A stretch of 64,000 bases of DNA, taken from NCBI GenBank assembly GCA_951640165.1, contig OX621246.1, forward strand, positions 459,001-523,000. Reading direction: 5' to 3'. The translations under genes and the position numbers were made by a program. The notes under the pieces were generated by a model. That model saw only the letters and a list, made by a program, of their open reading frames with translations, had not been told where the DNA came from and did not search any database. Shown piece by piece: positions 54,130-64,000 of this stretch (within the stretch, counting starts at the first letter, position 1; every line of letters starts with the position of its first letter). The DNA comes from Pseudoips prasinana. Lineage: Eukaryota; Arthropoda; Insecta; Lepidoptera; Nolidae.

Positions 54130-54841
54130 TGATAGATTATTACAATCTTTTTCTTTAATTGGACACAAATAAAAACATCCCTACAATAATTATAACCTTG
54201 TTTACATGTGAAACCTAACATTACAACTGTTTAATATCGAAATCTGATAAATAATATTACGAAATAAGTCTATAACATAAGTTTAAACTGTGTTCTTTTG
54301 TTGTTGATTTGAATAATATCATATTTAACTGTTTAACGTGATTTGTTTACTAATTATACCATTGTAAGACCGAGTATGTAATTTAACTAATTAATTACAA
54401 CATATTTACGCTATTTTTCTATAATTTTATCATGGTTTTATGTTAAAATGCAAGTATTAACGAGTCTGTATGAAAATCGTACGATGTGACGTCACTTGTT
54501 TATCACTGGCGTACTGGCTATAAAAACCCGCCCCTCCGCCGTCCTCGACACATTCGCTCCGGAGCAGCCACACCGAACAGACCTAAGTTAAGTAACCTAA
54601 TGTATATTTTTGGTAAATACTATTTAATTTATTTTTATTATATGATTGACGTACATATGTATATGCTTCAAACTGTGATTTGTGTATGCTTCAACTAATG
54701 TAATGTAAAATATATTTTATATTCTATATTAGTGTCTATAAAATAAATAACCAATTCAAGTATCTGAATTTTAAATAAATAAATTATTAACCCCTTAGTT
54801 TGTTTATTATTTTTATCTCTTCAAAATATATTTAGCTCACA
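54130..54841 (+). repeat. 3' LTR
   Basis: Same length and, to the eye, same sequence as the 5' LTR apart from one T/C difference. TGACGTCA at 54487-54494 and TATAAAAA at 54519-54526. Confidence 0.93.
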
Positions 54842-54845
54842 CACT

Positions 54846-55161
54846 CGATGCGCAGTCAGCCGCTTGTGGACTGTTCGGTATAGAGCGTCTAGTTTGTAGT
54901 AGTTAGAAATAAATCACGGTTATTAATATTGATCAGATTGATATTGGTCAGAAGTACCCTAAACCAACGAGCATGTATGAAGAATATAATGTCACTAAAC
55001 GAAGCGAAAGCGGGATGCAAGGATCGTGACAAATGGAAGTCCGTTGTCTCTGCCTACCCCTCTGGGAAACAGGCGTGAGTCTATGTATGTATTAATATTG
55101 ATTCACATGATTCAAAATCGTTTCAATTCAAAAATTGCTTTAATATGACATGGGCTTAAAA
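54846..55161 (+). other. Right flank of the LTR element; possible LINE ORF end
   Basis: 54980-55078 reads MSLNEAKAGCKDRDKWKSVV then SAYPSGKQA and a stop, like the last residues of some RTE-type ORFs. Too short for certainty. The LTR element inserted upstream of this. Confidence 0.35.
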
Positions 55162-55287
55162 TCTATATAAATAAAAAGAGAAGTCCTGACTGACTGACTG
55201 ACTCATCAACGCCCAGCCCAAACCCTTGGCCCTAGAAAGCTGAAATTTTGCACAGATGTTTTCTTTATAATGTAGACAAGGAATAAG

Positions 55288-56510
55288 GAAGGGTTTTTCG
55301 AAATTCAACCCCTAAGGGGGTAAAACGGGGGTGCCAAGTTAGTATGAAACTTTGCCGTTTATGAAGTTAGAGGCATGAAAGTTGGGATTTGGCCTTTCAG
55401 TTAAAAATAAAAAACATGTATTTCAGGATTTTTGGAAATTTAACCTCCAAGGGCAAAAAATAGGGGATGTAAGTTTGTACGAAAAAAGTCCCAATTTTTA
55501 AGTTAAACGCATGAAAATAAGCATTTGGCTTTTTAGTTAAAAATAAAAAATATATATTTCAGGATTTTTGAAAATTCCACCCCGAAGGTCATAAAATAGG
55601 GGATGTAAGTTTGTATGAAAAATGCTATATTTTTGAAGTTAAACGCATGAAAATGAGTATTTGGCCTTTCTGTTAAAAATATATAGCATTTATTTCAGAA
55701 TTTTTGGAAATTACACCCCCAAGGGCGGAAAATAGGGGATATAATTTTATAATGCCTGACTAACATATCATAACGCACAGTCTAAACGGCTGGAGTTAGG
55801 GAGTTGAATTTTGACAGTAGTTACCTTTTATGACGTAGGCATCCACTGAAGAAGGGTTTTTGAAAATACCACCCCTAAGGGACTAAAATAAGGGATGAAA
55901 TATTTTATGAAAGTCCTTAATTTTGATGTTTAAGGCTTTAGTATATAGACTTGCAGTTAAAAATTAAAATATATATTTCAGGATTTTTTAATATTCCACA
56001 CCCAAAGGCGTAAAATTGGGGATGTAAGTTTATATAAAAAAAGTGCCAACAAGTTTTAAGTTAAACGCATGAAAATTGGTATTTAGCATTACAGTTAAAA
56101 ATTAAAAGTATATGTTTAAGGATTTCCGAGAATTCTACCACGTAGGGTGACAAATAGCGGATGTTTGTATGAAAAATGTGACATTTTTTAAGGTAAACTC
56201 ATGAAAATTGGTATTTGGCCTTTCATTTTAAAATATGTATTTCAGGATTTTTGGGAATTCCAGCCCTTTAGGGTGACAAATAGGGGATGGAAGTTTGTAT
56301 GAAAAATGTGTCATTTTTTAAGGTAAACGCATGAAAATTAGTATTTCGCCTTTCATTTAAACATTATAAATATATCATCAGGACTTCTGGAAATTGCAAC
56401 CCTAAAGGCGACTAAAATAGGGGATGTAAGTTTGTATGAAAATCTGTTTTTTTTTGGAGTTAAAAGCATGTAAATTGGTATTTCAGTTAAAAATAAAGCA
56501 ATCAAGAGAA
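55288..56510 (+). repeat. Array of about 130-bp units in the Helitron
   Basis: Units recur at about 55288, 55429, 55559, 55695, 55851, 55980, 56115, 56241 and 56378. Each has a TTCAGGATTTTTGGAAATT-like start, AGGGGATGTAAGTTTGTATG and AAACGCATGAAAATTGGTAT. Between 55750 and 55850 a copy of the Helitron's 5' leader (CCTGACTAACATATCATAAC, compare 55195) interrupts the array. Confidence 0.85.
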
Positions 56511-56604
56511 TAATTTGTTGTTAAAAAAAGTTAATCCATAACTGATGCCAACTTAAATTATAGAGAAATTCGTTTCTTATTGCTTAAAATGTCGTGTTTG
56601 TTGT

Positions 56605-56633
56605 CGTCTAAGTAAAGATCGTTTACTTAGACG
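56605..56633. repeat. 12-bp stem hairpin in the Helitron
   Basis: CGTCTAAGTAAA and TTTACTTAGACG around GATCG; perfect stem. Confidence 0.75.
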
Positions 56634-57410
56634 ATCGTTTTATAAGATTTGTAACTTCTTTTTTTTGGTATTTATTAATAACATATTAAAAAAACGTCAA
56701 TTTAATAAAATTGGGGTAAAAAGTAATTTTCCCAAAATTCGAGTTAGCGTAGTATAAATGGTTCGTGTCGAGATGATCGCACCCAAAAAATATCATCTTA
56801 ATTTTACTGATCTGCAAGTTCACAATTTTGTAACTAGATGGCGTTTATATCGTTTCAGATCGCAGAACTCATTTGACATATCGGTTAAAATAAATAAATG
56901 CTTTAAGTAAAAGGTAGTCCAAAACTGATGATCGCCTAAATCTCACCCAAAATATATGCCCACATCTTAATTTTACCGCTTTACAAGTTTATATTTTTGT
57001 TAGTAGATGGTGTAATCATCGTTTTAGATCGCGCTATGGTTTCGTTCACAAAATGTGATATTAGACCTATCAATGCCGTGGTCGCAACCTAAGCTAATGG
57101 GAGTTACCTTTGTGATTAATGCATCGTTGATTATTATATTACTTTATTTGACTTACTGACTTTACTGAAGGACAATTGATATGTATTCTTTGATATTTTT
57201 GGGTTTATGATATCGGGTCTTTTTTTTAAATAACAGTAGCAAAGTAGTCTTTAGATTATTTCTTAACTAGGTTATTTATAGGTTAGGTTTTCTTAAATTT
57301 ATATTGCTTATTTCTTTTAAAAGTATTTTTAATAGATTAAGCTAGAAGTAAGTAGTTACATTGGTAATCATTAAAAAATGTCGCGGACGAAGTCGCGGGC
57401 ACCAGCTAGT

Positions 57411-57695
57411 CTTCTTATATAGATAACATATTAGGAGAGTACAAACACGTACATACCTAACGGGAAGGAATTTGAGTTACAAACTCAAATTACCTCTGTG
57501 TTTAGACAGTTCCTCATATTCATTAGAACTGTTGCAGTACCTACTGTTATGTAGGAATGGGATGTTTATGCTATTATGCATGTGCGTGTCAACTCAAAGC
57601 ATAACTAGATTCATTGTTTTAGTTGAAAATAAGTTGAATAGTAAACCACACGTCTTCCTATAGACTTCCAATAAAAATATATCTTGGATGAACTA
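57411..57695. other. No gene recognised
   Basis: AT-rich; a 63-codon open frame has no recognisable features. Confidence 0.5.
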
Positions 57696-57934
57696 ACACA
57701 ATGCCGTCTGATTCCCAACTAGGCACTGAGTAGCACATAGAGCCTGCGCTATGGCCACCAGACAACTGATTATTATACTTATATATTTCTAAGTACACAT
57801 TATAGATAGACTACACCCATACACAGAGCAAATGATCATGCTCATCACACAAAGATTTGTCCCGGGTGGGGATGGAACCCACGACCTGCAGCTTAGCAGT
57901 CAGGGTCACTAACCACTCGGTCATCAGGCTAGTT
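57696..57934 (-). repeat. SINE family C, full copy
   Basis: Minus strand: CTGATGACCGAGTGGTTAGT (A box), GTCGTGGGTTCCATCCCCAC (B box), CGGGACAAATCTTTGTGTG, a body, and the E-type 3' module with CAGTTGTCTGGTGGCCATAG. This copy links the E fragments elsewhere in the window to a SINE. Confidence 0.85.
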
Positions 57935-57992
57935 AAGGAAAGACCAGAAAATTAATCGTAACCTTATCTACTAATATAACAGTATTAAGTAT

Positions 57993-58380
57993 GATGTCCT
58001 CCCGACCGAATTTCGGCCACGGCGGCCAGTCTTAATGGAGACTAGCCAATTGCGCAGGACATAATATAGTGCATAAGTGTGTGCGCAAACACAGGGGCAC
58101 TTTCTATTCCATCACTCTCATGATCCGATGGGACGCCTAGCGACACGACCGGAAAGTGTTCAGGTCAGGACAGGACAGGACAGGACAGGACCGACGGCTT
58201 TACGTGCTCTCCGAGGCACGGGGGTGTAATACCGCCAATTTCCAGACTTCGGGCTGAGATACTGAGGAATTTCTTTTTGCGGAAAAATCCCAAAAATCAC
58301 TTTTTGGCCCGACCCGGGATTTGAACCCAGGACCTCATTTTCTGCGGTTGAACACGCTACCGCTAGACCAACGAGGCAGT
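57993..58380 (-). repeat. SINE family A, full copy with a (GGACA)n expansion
   Basis: Minus strand head TGCCTCGTTGGTCTAGCGG, TAGCGTGTTCAACCGCAG, B box GGGTTCAAATCCCGGG, and the 3' GGGAGGACATCAT end. The body contains an AGGAC/GGACA repeat of about five units at 58162-58191 not seen in the other copies. The most tRNA-like head of the family. Confidence 0.88.
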
Positions 58381-58924
58381 CTGTATTAAGTATAAACAGC
58401 TTACGAACAGTTGACACTCCATTATCATCGTACACCCTGACTATCCAGTATTTTCGGGATTTTTTTAAGCAAGGTGTTCCATAACTGCGCTGTTCGTCGT
58501 TTCAACTTGAAGCATAATAGAGGTTTTCTCATGAGGCACTCATGACCAGTTGAACTCACAGGTCCATAAGTGATCTGCCAGGTAAAGCACCGAGGCACGT
58601 GGTAAGCCATAGATGGGTGGTTGTTAAAGTGGTTTAATTTCTGAGCGTCTCCGTGCTTCGGTGTGCACTTTCGGTCCCGGCTGTAGTCATTAGACAATAG
58701 TCGATAAGCAAAGGCCGAGGCGGGCGGCTTGAACAAGTCTGACACGGTTCACCACGGCGCGGCCCATACGATAACCAAGAAATATAGCATCCCCACAGGC
58801 ACTTACCAAGTACGTTATTACTAATTACTCTACTCTGACAATGTACTGCACATTGTCAGAGATAGGCATAATGCACTTGTATATTTCTGATACATATCTA
58901 CATGTTACAGATAAATTACATCTA
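58381..58924. other. No gene recognised
   Basis: An open minus-strand frame (58745-58425) includes GDAQKLNHF, a phrase found near the end of some LINE polymerases, but nothing else agrees. Confidence 0.35.
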
Positions 58925-59112
58925 CATAACTTGATACGAGCTAGCTAAATATCATTGCTATAATATAATAAATTTTATAAATGTTTTCATACAATGTATA
59001 CCTAAATATCTATGTTACTAGAAATAATTATGTATACAACTATAATACTACAAACATGTTCTGACTATTTAGAAGCGCTTTTGTAGTAGACGTGAATAAA
59101 AACCTTTTTTAT
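58925..59112 (-). repeat. Interspersed repeat D, copy 3
   Basis: Minus strand: TTTTTATTCACGTCTAC, AAAAGCGCTTCTAAATAGTC, AGAACATGTTTGTAGTA, ATTATTTCTAGTAACATAG and TATTTAGCTAGCTCG. Same unit as 183-345. Confidence 0.75.
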
Positions 59113-59134
59113 TATTTTTTTTTATTTATTTACT

Positions 59135-59247
59135 CATTGAAACAATAGTCGTGCCCACCGAACAAAGGTTTGTCCTAAGTGGGGATCGAACCCACGACCT
59201 ATGGCTTAAGAGTCAAGATCACCAGCCACTACACCTACAGGACAGAC
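59135..59247 (-). repeat. SINE family C head
   Basis: Minus strand: TGTCCTGTAGGTGTAGTGGC (A box) and GTCGTGGGTTCGATCCCCAC (B box), then TTAGGACAAACCTTTGTTCG. It adjoins repeat D across a T-rich stretch, as at the window start. Confidence 0.8.
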
Positions 59248-59249
59248 GT

Positions 59250-59957
59250 GTGGTCGTAGTTACAGTGACTTCTGTGAATAAACAAGTGTAATTTGATATT
59301 GTAGTTTAGTGAAACTGTCAGTGCCATTTACTGGAGCCAAGTGGGTTCCGTACTTGTTATGAGATGACAGTAAGATGAATTAATTTAGAGCGAGTTCGTA
59401 AAGTTGTCGATCACAGTTGTTCTGTCTTGAGCACAGCCTGTAGTGCGTGTGACGATGTCGTCAGCCACTCGTGAGTCTCATCTCCTCAATAAATAATTAA
59501 TTGCTTAATTAAGGGGCTGACAGCAGCAGCCAACATTTTTCCGCAAGTGTATAGCCATAACTATACGGTTTATCTGGTTTATTTTAATCATTTATTTTTA
59601 CTTTCATCATCTGTCTCGAGCAGGCACCGGTTAAAGTAATCAAATCAAATTTGACTAATTTCACATAATACAAGTCATTTTATTGTTCTAGTTCCTAGTT
59701 TCTAAACTAGGTACATTTGTATTTTGGGAATTCGACGACTCTCATTAAAAAGTGTTAAAATTAGGATTAACTTATTAAAAAACTAAATAAAAATGAAAAC
59801 AAAATAAAGCAGAAACAAGCATTGTGACATAGTAGTATTAATACGATACTACAGTACAAGAACTTACGTGTTTATGTGTGAGTGCGTGTGAATGCATGTG
59901 TTGGTGCGTCCATGTGCACGCGTCACAGTAAATAATAGAGAGATGAATAGAGAAATG
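59250..59957. other. No gene confirmed
   Basis: A possible short first exon (ATG at 59455, donor CACTC|GTGAGT at 59471) was noted but has too little sequence to support. The rest is AT-rich. Confidence 0.4.
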
Positions 59958-60122
59958 AATCCATGTGTCGCGGCGTACTTCATAAACATTTGAATGTGGG
60001 GCACAAAGCACACCCAGACTCCAACTACGAATGGGTCACACAAATAGTTGTCGTGTGCGGGAATCGCACCCGGGACACGAAGTGGCGAGACGGTGGTCTT
60101 AACTGTTGCGCCACACGTGCAG
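59958..60122 (-). repeat. SINE family B copy
   Basis: Minus strand: CTGCACGTGTGGCGCAACAG, B box GGGTGCGATTCCCGCACACG, ACAACTATTTGTGTGACCCA, and the end GTACGCCGCGACACATGG. Best preserved member of family B. Confidence 0.85.
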
Positions 60123-60972
60123 GCAAACCTCGTCTACGCAAGCAAGGCGAAGGTGATGTGTTCGGCACTAACTATTCCATGTATTTGTGTGGGTGTTGTT
60201 ACTGCGTCCGGAGTTGGTCAAGCGCCTTGCGCGGCGGACATCGCTTAACGACTATTCTTTAAGAGTGATTACTAACAGCCACGTTCCAATATAAACGTAC
60301 TACTCAATTTCCTCCTTGGATTTTAAGATGAGACCAACAATTTGGCGCAGTGTTTGTCTCACCCTGAATCAATGAGTTTCCTTTTCAGGATAAGCCTGTA
60401 ACAAGAGTGTGGAACCTGAAATAGAAACTTGCTTGTACGATACCACTACATACAGAAAGCAAAGTTAATAGAAATATCTGTTCATAGACAGCACGTTTCG
60501 CCGGAAACTTTGTTCATAGAAACCACTGTTTCCAGATACCTCGGTTCACAGAAACTGCCTCTGAAGAAGAAACTATTAATATTTATTGTATTACTAAACT
60601 TCTGTTTTCTGACTCTGACACATATCCACAATAAAAACACGTTTATTTCAAACAAAAATTTTATAAAAAATGAAGCAAAACGAAAAACAAAACACAACTC
60701 TTCAGCTTCATAATATTTGTGTTGATGAGATATTAAACAAAAACTAAAAGTATCGAATGTAATTTTAAAAATATTGTTTAATCACTAAATGTTATTAGTT
60801 ATTTATCTAATGCATAATTTGAGCTAATCCACCTAGAAAGCTAATAAATCCACCTCACACGTTTGAGGCAAGTGCTTTTGCATTCTGTTTTCATAATAAA
60901 TTTGTGAAGATCGACGACGCTTTGGCTTGGGCTCTGACGCATTGATGCGCTCAATTTCACAGTCAGTGTATT
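60123..60972. other. No gene recognised
   Basis: Includes ATAGAAATATCTGTTCATAG and CATAGAAACCACTGTTTCCA-type short repeats at 60465-60560; no domain found. Confidence 0.45.
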
Positions 60973-61923
60973 TTACCTCTTAGCAAATTCTTTGATAGTT
61001 TTAAACACATTCCATGTCTTACGGTTAAGAAGTGTAGTCCAGCATTTATGCCAAGATTCCAAGACGTTTTGTATCATGGGAATGGCATATGTGCGATCAA
61101 ACACGGACCACAAAGCAGGTGGGAATAGTGGCTTACTATTTATTGTTAGTTGAGTACTATTGGCATTGTTTCTTACATACGTCCCAGAGGCATAATATTT
61201 CAGGAACCACTTCATTAGTCCTGCGGCTTCCTCTGGTAATACTTTATCTTTAACAAGTTGAAAAGCTTCAGGTATCTCGTAGGGATCTAGGAATGCCAAA
61301 GCAAATAAATACCAAATTTTATGCGCTACAAATCATTCCCATGTACATGACGCAAATGCTCTGCGAAAGATGGTATAAACATAGTATTTTAATAATTTTA
61401 ACGGCATTTACGGCACGATAAAAAAAATCAGCTAAAATTTTCTGAGGAGCCAAAGTAATCCGAAATGTATTAGCGCTGTATCTTTTTAATAACTCAAATA
61501 AAATTATATAACATTTTTCTGTCTTATGCGATAATAATGCAAACACTTAAGGTAGAAATTTATTTGTGCCGCCATTTTGTTCCTATTAAAGCATGTACCT
61601 ATAGTATATATTTGACTGAATGGCGCTGGACATGTAGAAAACGTGCCATCCATAACCCAATATTTGATAAGTCGTTTGAAATTACTTTTTATGCAAAATA
61701 CAACTACATTAATACTCTCATTTTGGGTAATATATTGACCGATAAAAAATTGCTTAGTTCCAATTTTTGAAAGATGGTCCGGTATGTCGAAATTAATAGT
61801 ATCAGGGATTTTCGGTTGTCCTTTATTCCTAATGCGGAGCACAATCATTCGTGCTGCTGCTTTATAAAGCAAGTGGGCAGCACTCGTACTTGGAGCATCG
61901 GAATAATAATATGGACGCAGCAA
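60973..61923 (-). pseudogene. MULE-type transposase, degraded
   Basis: Three minus-strand frames in the right order give a Mutator-like (MULE) transposase. First 61923-61504: VLRIRNKGQPKIPDTINFDI and the catalytic block KYWVMDGTFSTCPAPFSQIY. Then 61546-61319: FALLSHKTEKCYIILFELL and LYHLSQSI. Then 61299-60973: MAFLDPYEIPEAF, PLFPPALWSVFDRTYAIPMI and LESWHKCWTTLL. The ESWH block and DGTF block are hallmarks of the FLYWCH-associated MULE family. Frameshifts near 61520 and 61310 and the loss of the second catalytic aspartate's clear context disable it. No terminal repeats could be placed. Confidence 0.82.
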
Positions 61924-62330
61924 TTTTTTTGTTATATTCTTAATTTTTTTATTTGTATTCGCTTTTCTGGCTCTGGCAAATGACCATGTGTGTTGTTTTA
62001 ACTGATGATCGAATGTTCATTACCAATAATTAAAGTTTTTACGAAGTTTCCGTAAATAGATAATAATTTGTTGACATGGTTATAATTACATGAATTAATG
62101 ATATGAATACTATGTGACGTAGCGGCTTATAAAACGTGTGTCTGAATCTAAGCCAGAAAACCAAAATTTTGTAATTGAATTTAAATTTGAAAAATAATAC
62201 AGTTTTTTTTTTACATTATATGTATTCTGCCAAACTACAGTACAGTTTGTCGGCAGTCTTCTCGCGGGTTGCGTGCCTTCCTTAGACGTATGAATAGTTA
62301 TTTAATCAGTCATATCCAACTGAAAACTGA
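61924..62330. other. No gene recognised
   Basis: AT-rich link between the MULE relic and the LINE. Confidence 0.5.
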
Positions 62331-62657
62331 ACTGCATATGCACATGGCCCAGGACAAGTTCAAGCCGGCAAGCGGTGTATTAAAACAGCGCTTTTCTTGT
62401 CTAACGTACACAAAGATACGTCAGAGGATAATATAGCAGAGTACATCTATTATAAGATAGGCGAAAAAGTTGTTTTAAATAAAATTAAAATGAAATCTGA
62501 AAAGGAATACAATGCATTCAGAATGATAGTGTCGGATAATAAATTAGAAATGTACCTCAGTAGCGAGTTATGGCCTGCCGGTGTCACGTGTAGGCCTTTC
62601 AGAGCATATATAAACCCTCAGTCGGAAGGAGAAAAAGTTAAGAATATTCACACTTAA
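62331..62657 (+). CDS. LINE ORF1, C-terminal part
   Basis: An open frame from the stop at 62328 to TAA at 62657. It contains TALFLSNVHKDTSEDNIAEY, EKEYNAFRMIVSDNK and ELWPAGVTCRPFRAYI, an RRM-like nucleic-acid-binding C-terminus of LINE ORF1 proteins in insects. The N-terminal part is missing, so the copy is 5'-truncated. ORF2 starts four bases after its stop. Confidence 0.65.
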   Translation, partial: TAYAHGPGQVQAGKRCIKTALFLSNVHKDTSEDNIAEYIYYKIGEKVVLNKIKMKSEKEYNAFRMIVSDNKLEMYLSSELWPAGVTCRPFRAYINPQSEGEKVKNIHT

Positions 62658-62661
62658 AATA

Positions 62662-64000
62662 ATGGAAAGCACGACATTCGTTACATTTAACTGTAAAAGT
62701 TTAAAAAGGTCCATAGAAGGAATAAGAAGTTTGTATAGTATTGCGGATCTTATTGCCTTACAAGAGACGTGGCTACTCCCGGGCGAACTAACTATCCGGT
62801 CGGACATACACAAAGACTTCGGGTGTACAGGAACCTCGGCAGTGGATACTAGTGCTGGTATTCTCAAAGGAAGACCCTTCGGAGGAGTTGCGCTCCTGTG
62901 GCGTAAATCAGTGTTCCCGTGTGTGTCAGTGATACCGTGTGATAATCCACGCATAGCGGCAATACGAGTCACGACGCAGGATAGATCGATTATTGCTATC
63001 AGTGTATATATGCCAACGGACTGCGAAGACAACATGCCAGAATTCACGGACTGTTTGAGTGCGGTAAGTGCGATAGTAGACGATACCAGTATAGAGTCGG
63101 TGTTCATTCTTGGCGACTTTAATGCGCACCCAGGCGAGCGCTTTTATACAGAACTTATAGACTTTTGTGTAGAACAAAATTGGACTTGTATAGACACTAA
63201 TACATCGGGTTTAAGTAGTGATACGTTCACATTTGTAAGTGAGGCTCATGGGAGTAGGCGATGGCTGGACCACTGCGTGGTAACCGATGCGGCCTTGCGT
63301 TGTGTAACGGATATTCAAGTAAAATATGATGTTTACTGGTCAGACCATTTGCCTCTGGTACTAACATGTGACCTTAACGTTGTAAGACAAAAAAGTTCGA
63401 TACAATGTCGTACCAATAATAGTATTCAATGGGGGGAAAGAAATGCTGAACAATGTATTATGTATGAAAAGCTATGTCATTTGAAATTAAAAAATATAGA
63501 CCTACCAGCCGAATTAGTGGAATGCTGTGGCACACATTGTAACATCACGTGCCATAAAGACCTGATAGATAATATGTATGTAGACATAGTGAGTATATTG
63601 TCAGTATGCGCCACGGACACGTACGGCCATCATCGAAATAAAAAGAAAAAACCTTTGGCGGGATGGAATAAACATGTGAGGGAGGCTCACATGAATGCCA
63701 GGCTAGAGTTCAGAAATTGGTTATTGAACGGGAAACCATCCGTTGGCCCCATACATAGTGCCATGGTTACATCCCGGAAAATTTTTAAAGGAAAATTAAA
63801 GTGGTGTCAAAATAACCAAGACCGAATAAAAATGGATTTATTGGCAACACATCATGCTAATTCTGATTTCAGTAAGTTTTGGAAGAACACCAACAAACTG
63901 AACCCTCGGCCTGGCGTTCCTGTGAGTATTGACGGGATATCCAAACCTGAAGACATCGCAGAAATCTTTAACACCCATTTCGCTGTAAAATCGCCGCTGG
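62662..64000 (+). CDS. LINE ORF2: AP endonuclease and start of polymerase, runs off the window
   Basis: 446 codons with no stop from ATG 62662 to the window end. The apurinic-endonuclease domain, which nicks target DNA to prime insertion, shows ADLIALQETWLLPGEL, FGGVALLWRKSVFP, IISVYMP-type text, VFILGDFNAHPGE, the RWLDHCVV block and WSDHLPLVLTCD with catalytic Asp/His. A Cys/His-containing linker follows, then FWKNTNKLNPRPGVPVSIDG and IFNTHFAVKSPL, the usual lead into the RT. An intact endonuclease suggests a young copy. The clade needs the RT beyond the window. Confidence 0.88.
   Translation, partial: MESTTFVTFNCKSLKRSIEGIRSLYSIADLIALQETWLLPGELTIRSDIHKDFGCTGTSAVDTSAGILKGRPFGGVALLWRKSVFPCVSVIPCDNPRIAAIRVTTQDRSIIAISVYMPTDCEDNMPEFTDCLSAVSAIVDDTSIESVFILGDFNAHPGERFYTELIDFCVEQNWTCIDTNTSGLSSDTFTFVSEAHGSRRWLDHCVVTDAALRCVTDIQVKYDVYWSDHLPLVLTCDLNVVRQKSSIQCRTNNSIQWGERNAEQCIMYEKLCHLKLKNIDLPAELVECCGTHCNITCHKDLIDNMYVDIVSILSVCATDTYGHHRNKKKKPLAGWNKHVREAHMNARLEFRNWLLNGKPSVGPIHSAMVTSRKIFKGKLKWCQNNQDRIKMDLLATHHANSDFSKFWKNTNKLNPRPGVPVSIDGISKPEDIAEIFNTHFAVKSPL

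Larger units (their letters stand above)
49640..54841 (+). mobile_element. Ty3/Gypsy-type LTR retrotransposon, defective
   Basis: A 5,202-bp element with two 712-bp LTRs, the direct repeat CACT on each side (49636-49639 and 54842-54845), and the order gag, protease, RT, RNase H, integrase, which is the Ty3/Gypsy arrangement. No envelope-like frame. The LTRs differ at about one position by eye (near 49692/54182), implying a recent insertion. The pol region has frameshifts, stops and missing segments. Confidence 0.93.
55162..57409 (+). mobile_element. Non-autonomous Helitron with an internal tandem array
   Basis: Starts TCTATATAAATAAAAAGAG after A (55161) and ends ACCAGCTAG before T (57410), preceded by the CGCGGACGAAGTCGCG hairpin: the defining 5'-TC, 3'-CTAG and A/T insertion site of Helitrons. 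2,248 bp, no Rep/helicase frame. The first half is built from about 130-bp repeats. Confidence 0.9.

Noticed and set aside
54486..54698. 70-codon frame repeated in both LTRs
   Set aside because: It runs through the TATA and start-site region of the LTR; identical in both LTRs only because the LTRs are identical.
55288..56510. CRISPR-like array
   Set aside because: Eukaryotic DNA; the units are about 130 bp, diverged, without short identical repeats and unique spacers, and lie inside a Helitron.
58425..58745. LINE polymerase fragment from the phrase GDAQKLNHF
   Set aside because: A single nine-residue match without the neighbouring blocks is not enough.
59455..59470. ATG followed by CAGCCACTC|GTGAGT as a first exon of another host gene
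   Set aside because: Only 16 coding bases, no recognised protein and no visible partner exon.

Overview
This is animal nuclear DNA, most likely from a moth or butterfly (Lepidoptera). That reading rests on three things. The host gene is split by GT-AG introns and encodes an insect-type animal fatty acid synthase. The background is AT-rich. The interspersed repeats are dense and of kinds typical of Lepidoptera: tRNA-derived SINEs, RTE and jockey/CR1-like LINEs, Helitrons with CTAG ends, and Tc1 elements. The species cannot be named from the sequence alone.

The only confidently recognised host gene is a cytosolic type I fatty acid synthase on the plus strand (7372-30786). I place 15 coding exons that join without a frame break to 2,413 codons. 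The domain order is KS, MAT, DH, ER, KR, ACP, TE, and every catalytic motif checked is present. Intron 1 is about 13.7 kb and full of mobile-element debris. The other introns are 75-107 bp, except intron 10 (1,054 bp) and intron 13 (505 bp), each of which carries an antisense LINE fragment. The exons form a very GC-rich block in an AT-rich background.

Left edge, 1-6.7 kb: SINE pieces, a nearly intact Tc1 transposon (521-2060) with one frameshift, and a 5'-truncated antisense LINE (3.88-5.8 kb) whose reverse transcriptase has lost its catalytic YxDD block. At 31-40 kb: the FASN 3' UTR, a curious tandem duplication, LINE and SINE relics, and a 457-bp long-TIR MITE inserted in a LINE. At 40.2-43.3 kb lies the most unusual object: a 3.1-kb foldback element with two 898-bp inverted arms, a 6-bp target duplication and ten copies of one GC-rich motif. 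Directly beside it is a CpG-rich segment that looks like the promoter and first exons of an unrecognised host gene (43.4-46.8 kb), with a truncated RTE LINE in a putative intron.

Right part: an antisense LINE 3' end (47.4-48.2 kb); three stacked palindromes (48.8-49.03 kb); a complete Ty3/Gypsy-type LTR retrotransposon (49640-54841) whose 712-bp LTRs differ at only about one base although its coding region is broken; a 2.25-kb non-autonomous Helitron built from about 130-bp repeats (55162-57409); SINEs; a decayed MULE-type transposase (60.97-61.92 kb); and, running off the right edge, a LINE with an ORF1 end and an uninterrupted endonuclease ORF2.

The mobile elements do not work together as one system. 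The visible links are RTE-type LINE tails shared by SINEs, defective elements that must have moved using proteins supplied by other copies, and insertions nested in older insertions. All splice sites, exon joins and repeat boundaries here were read by eye.
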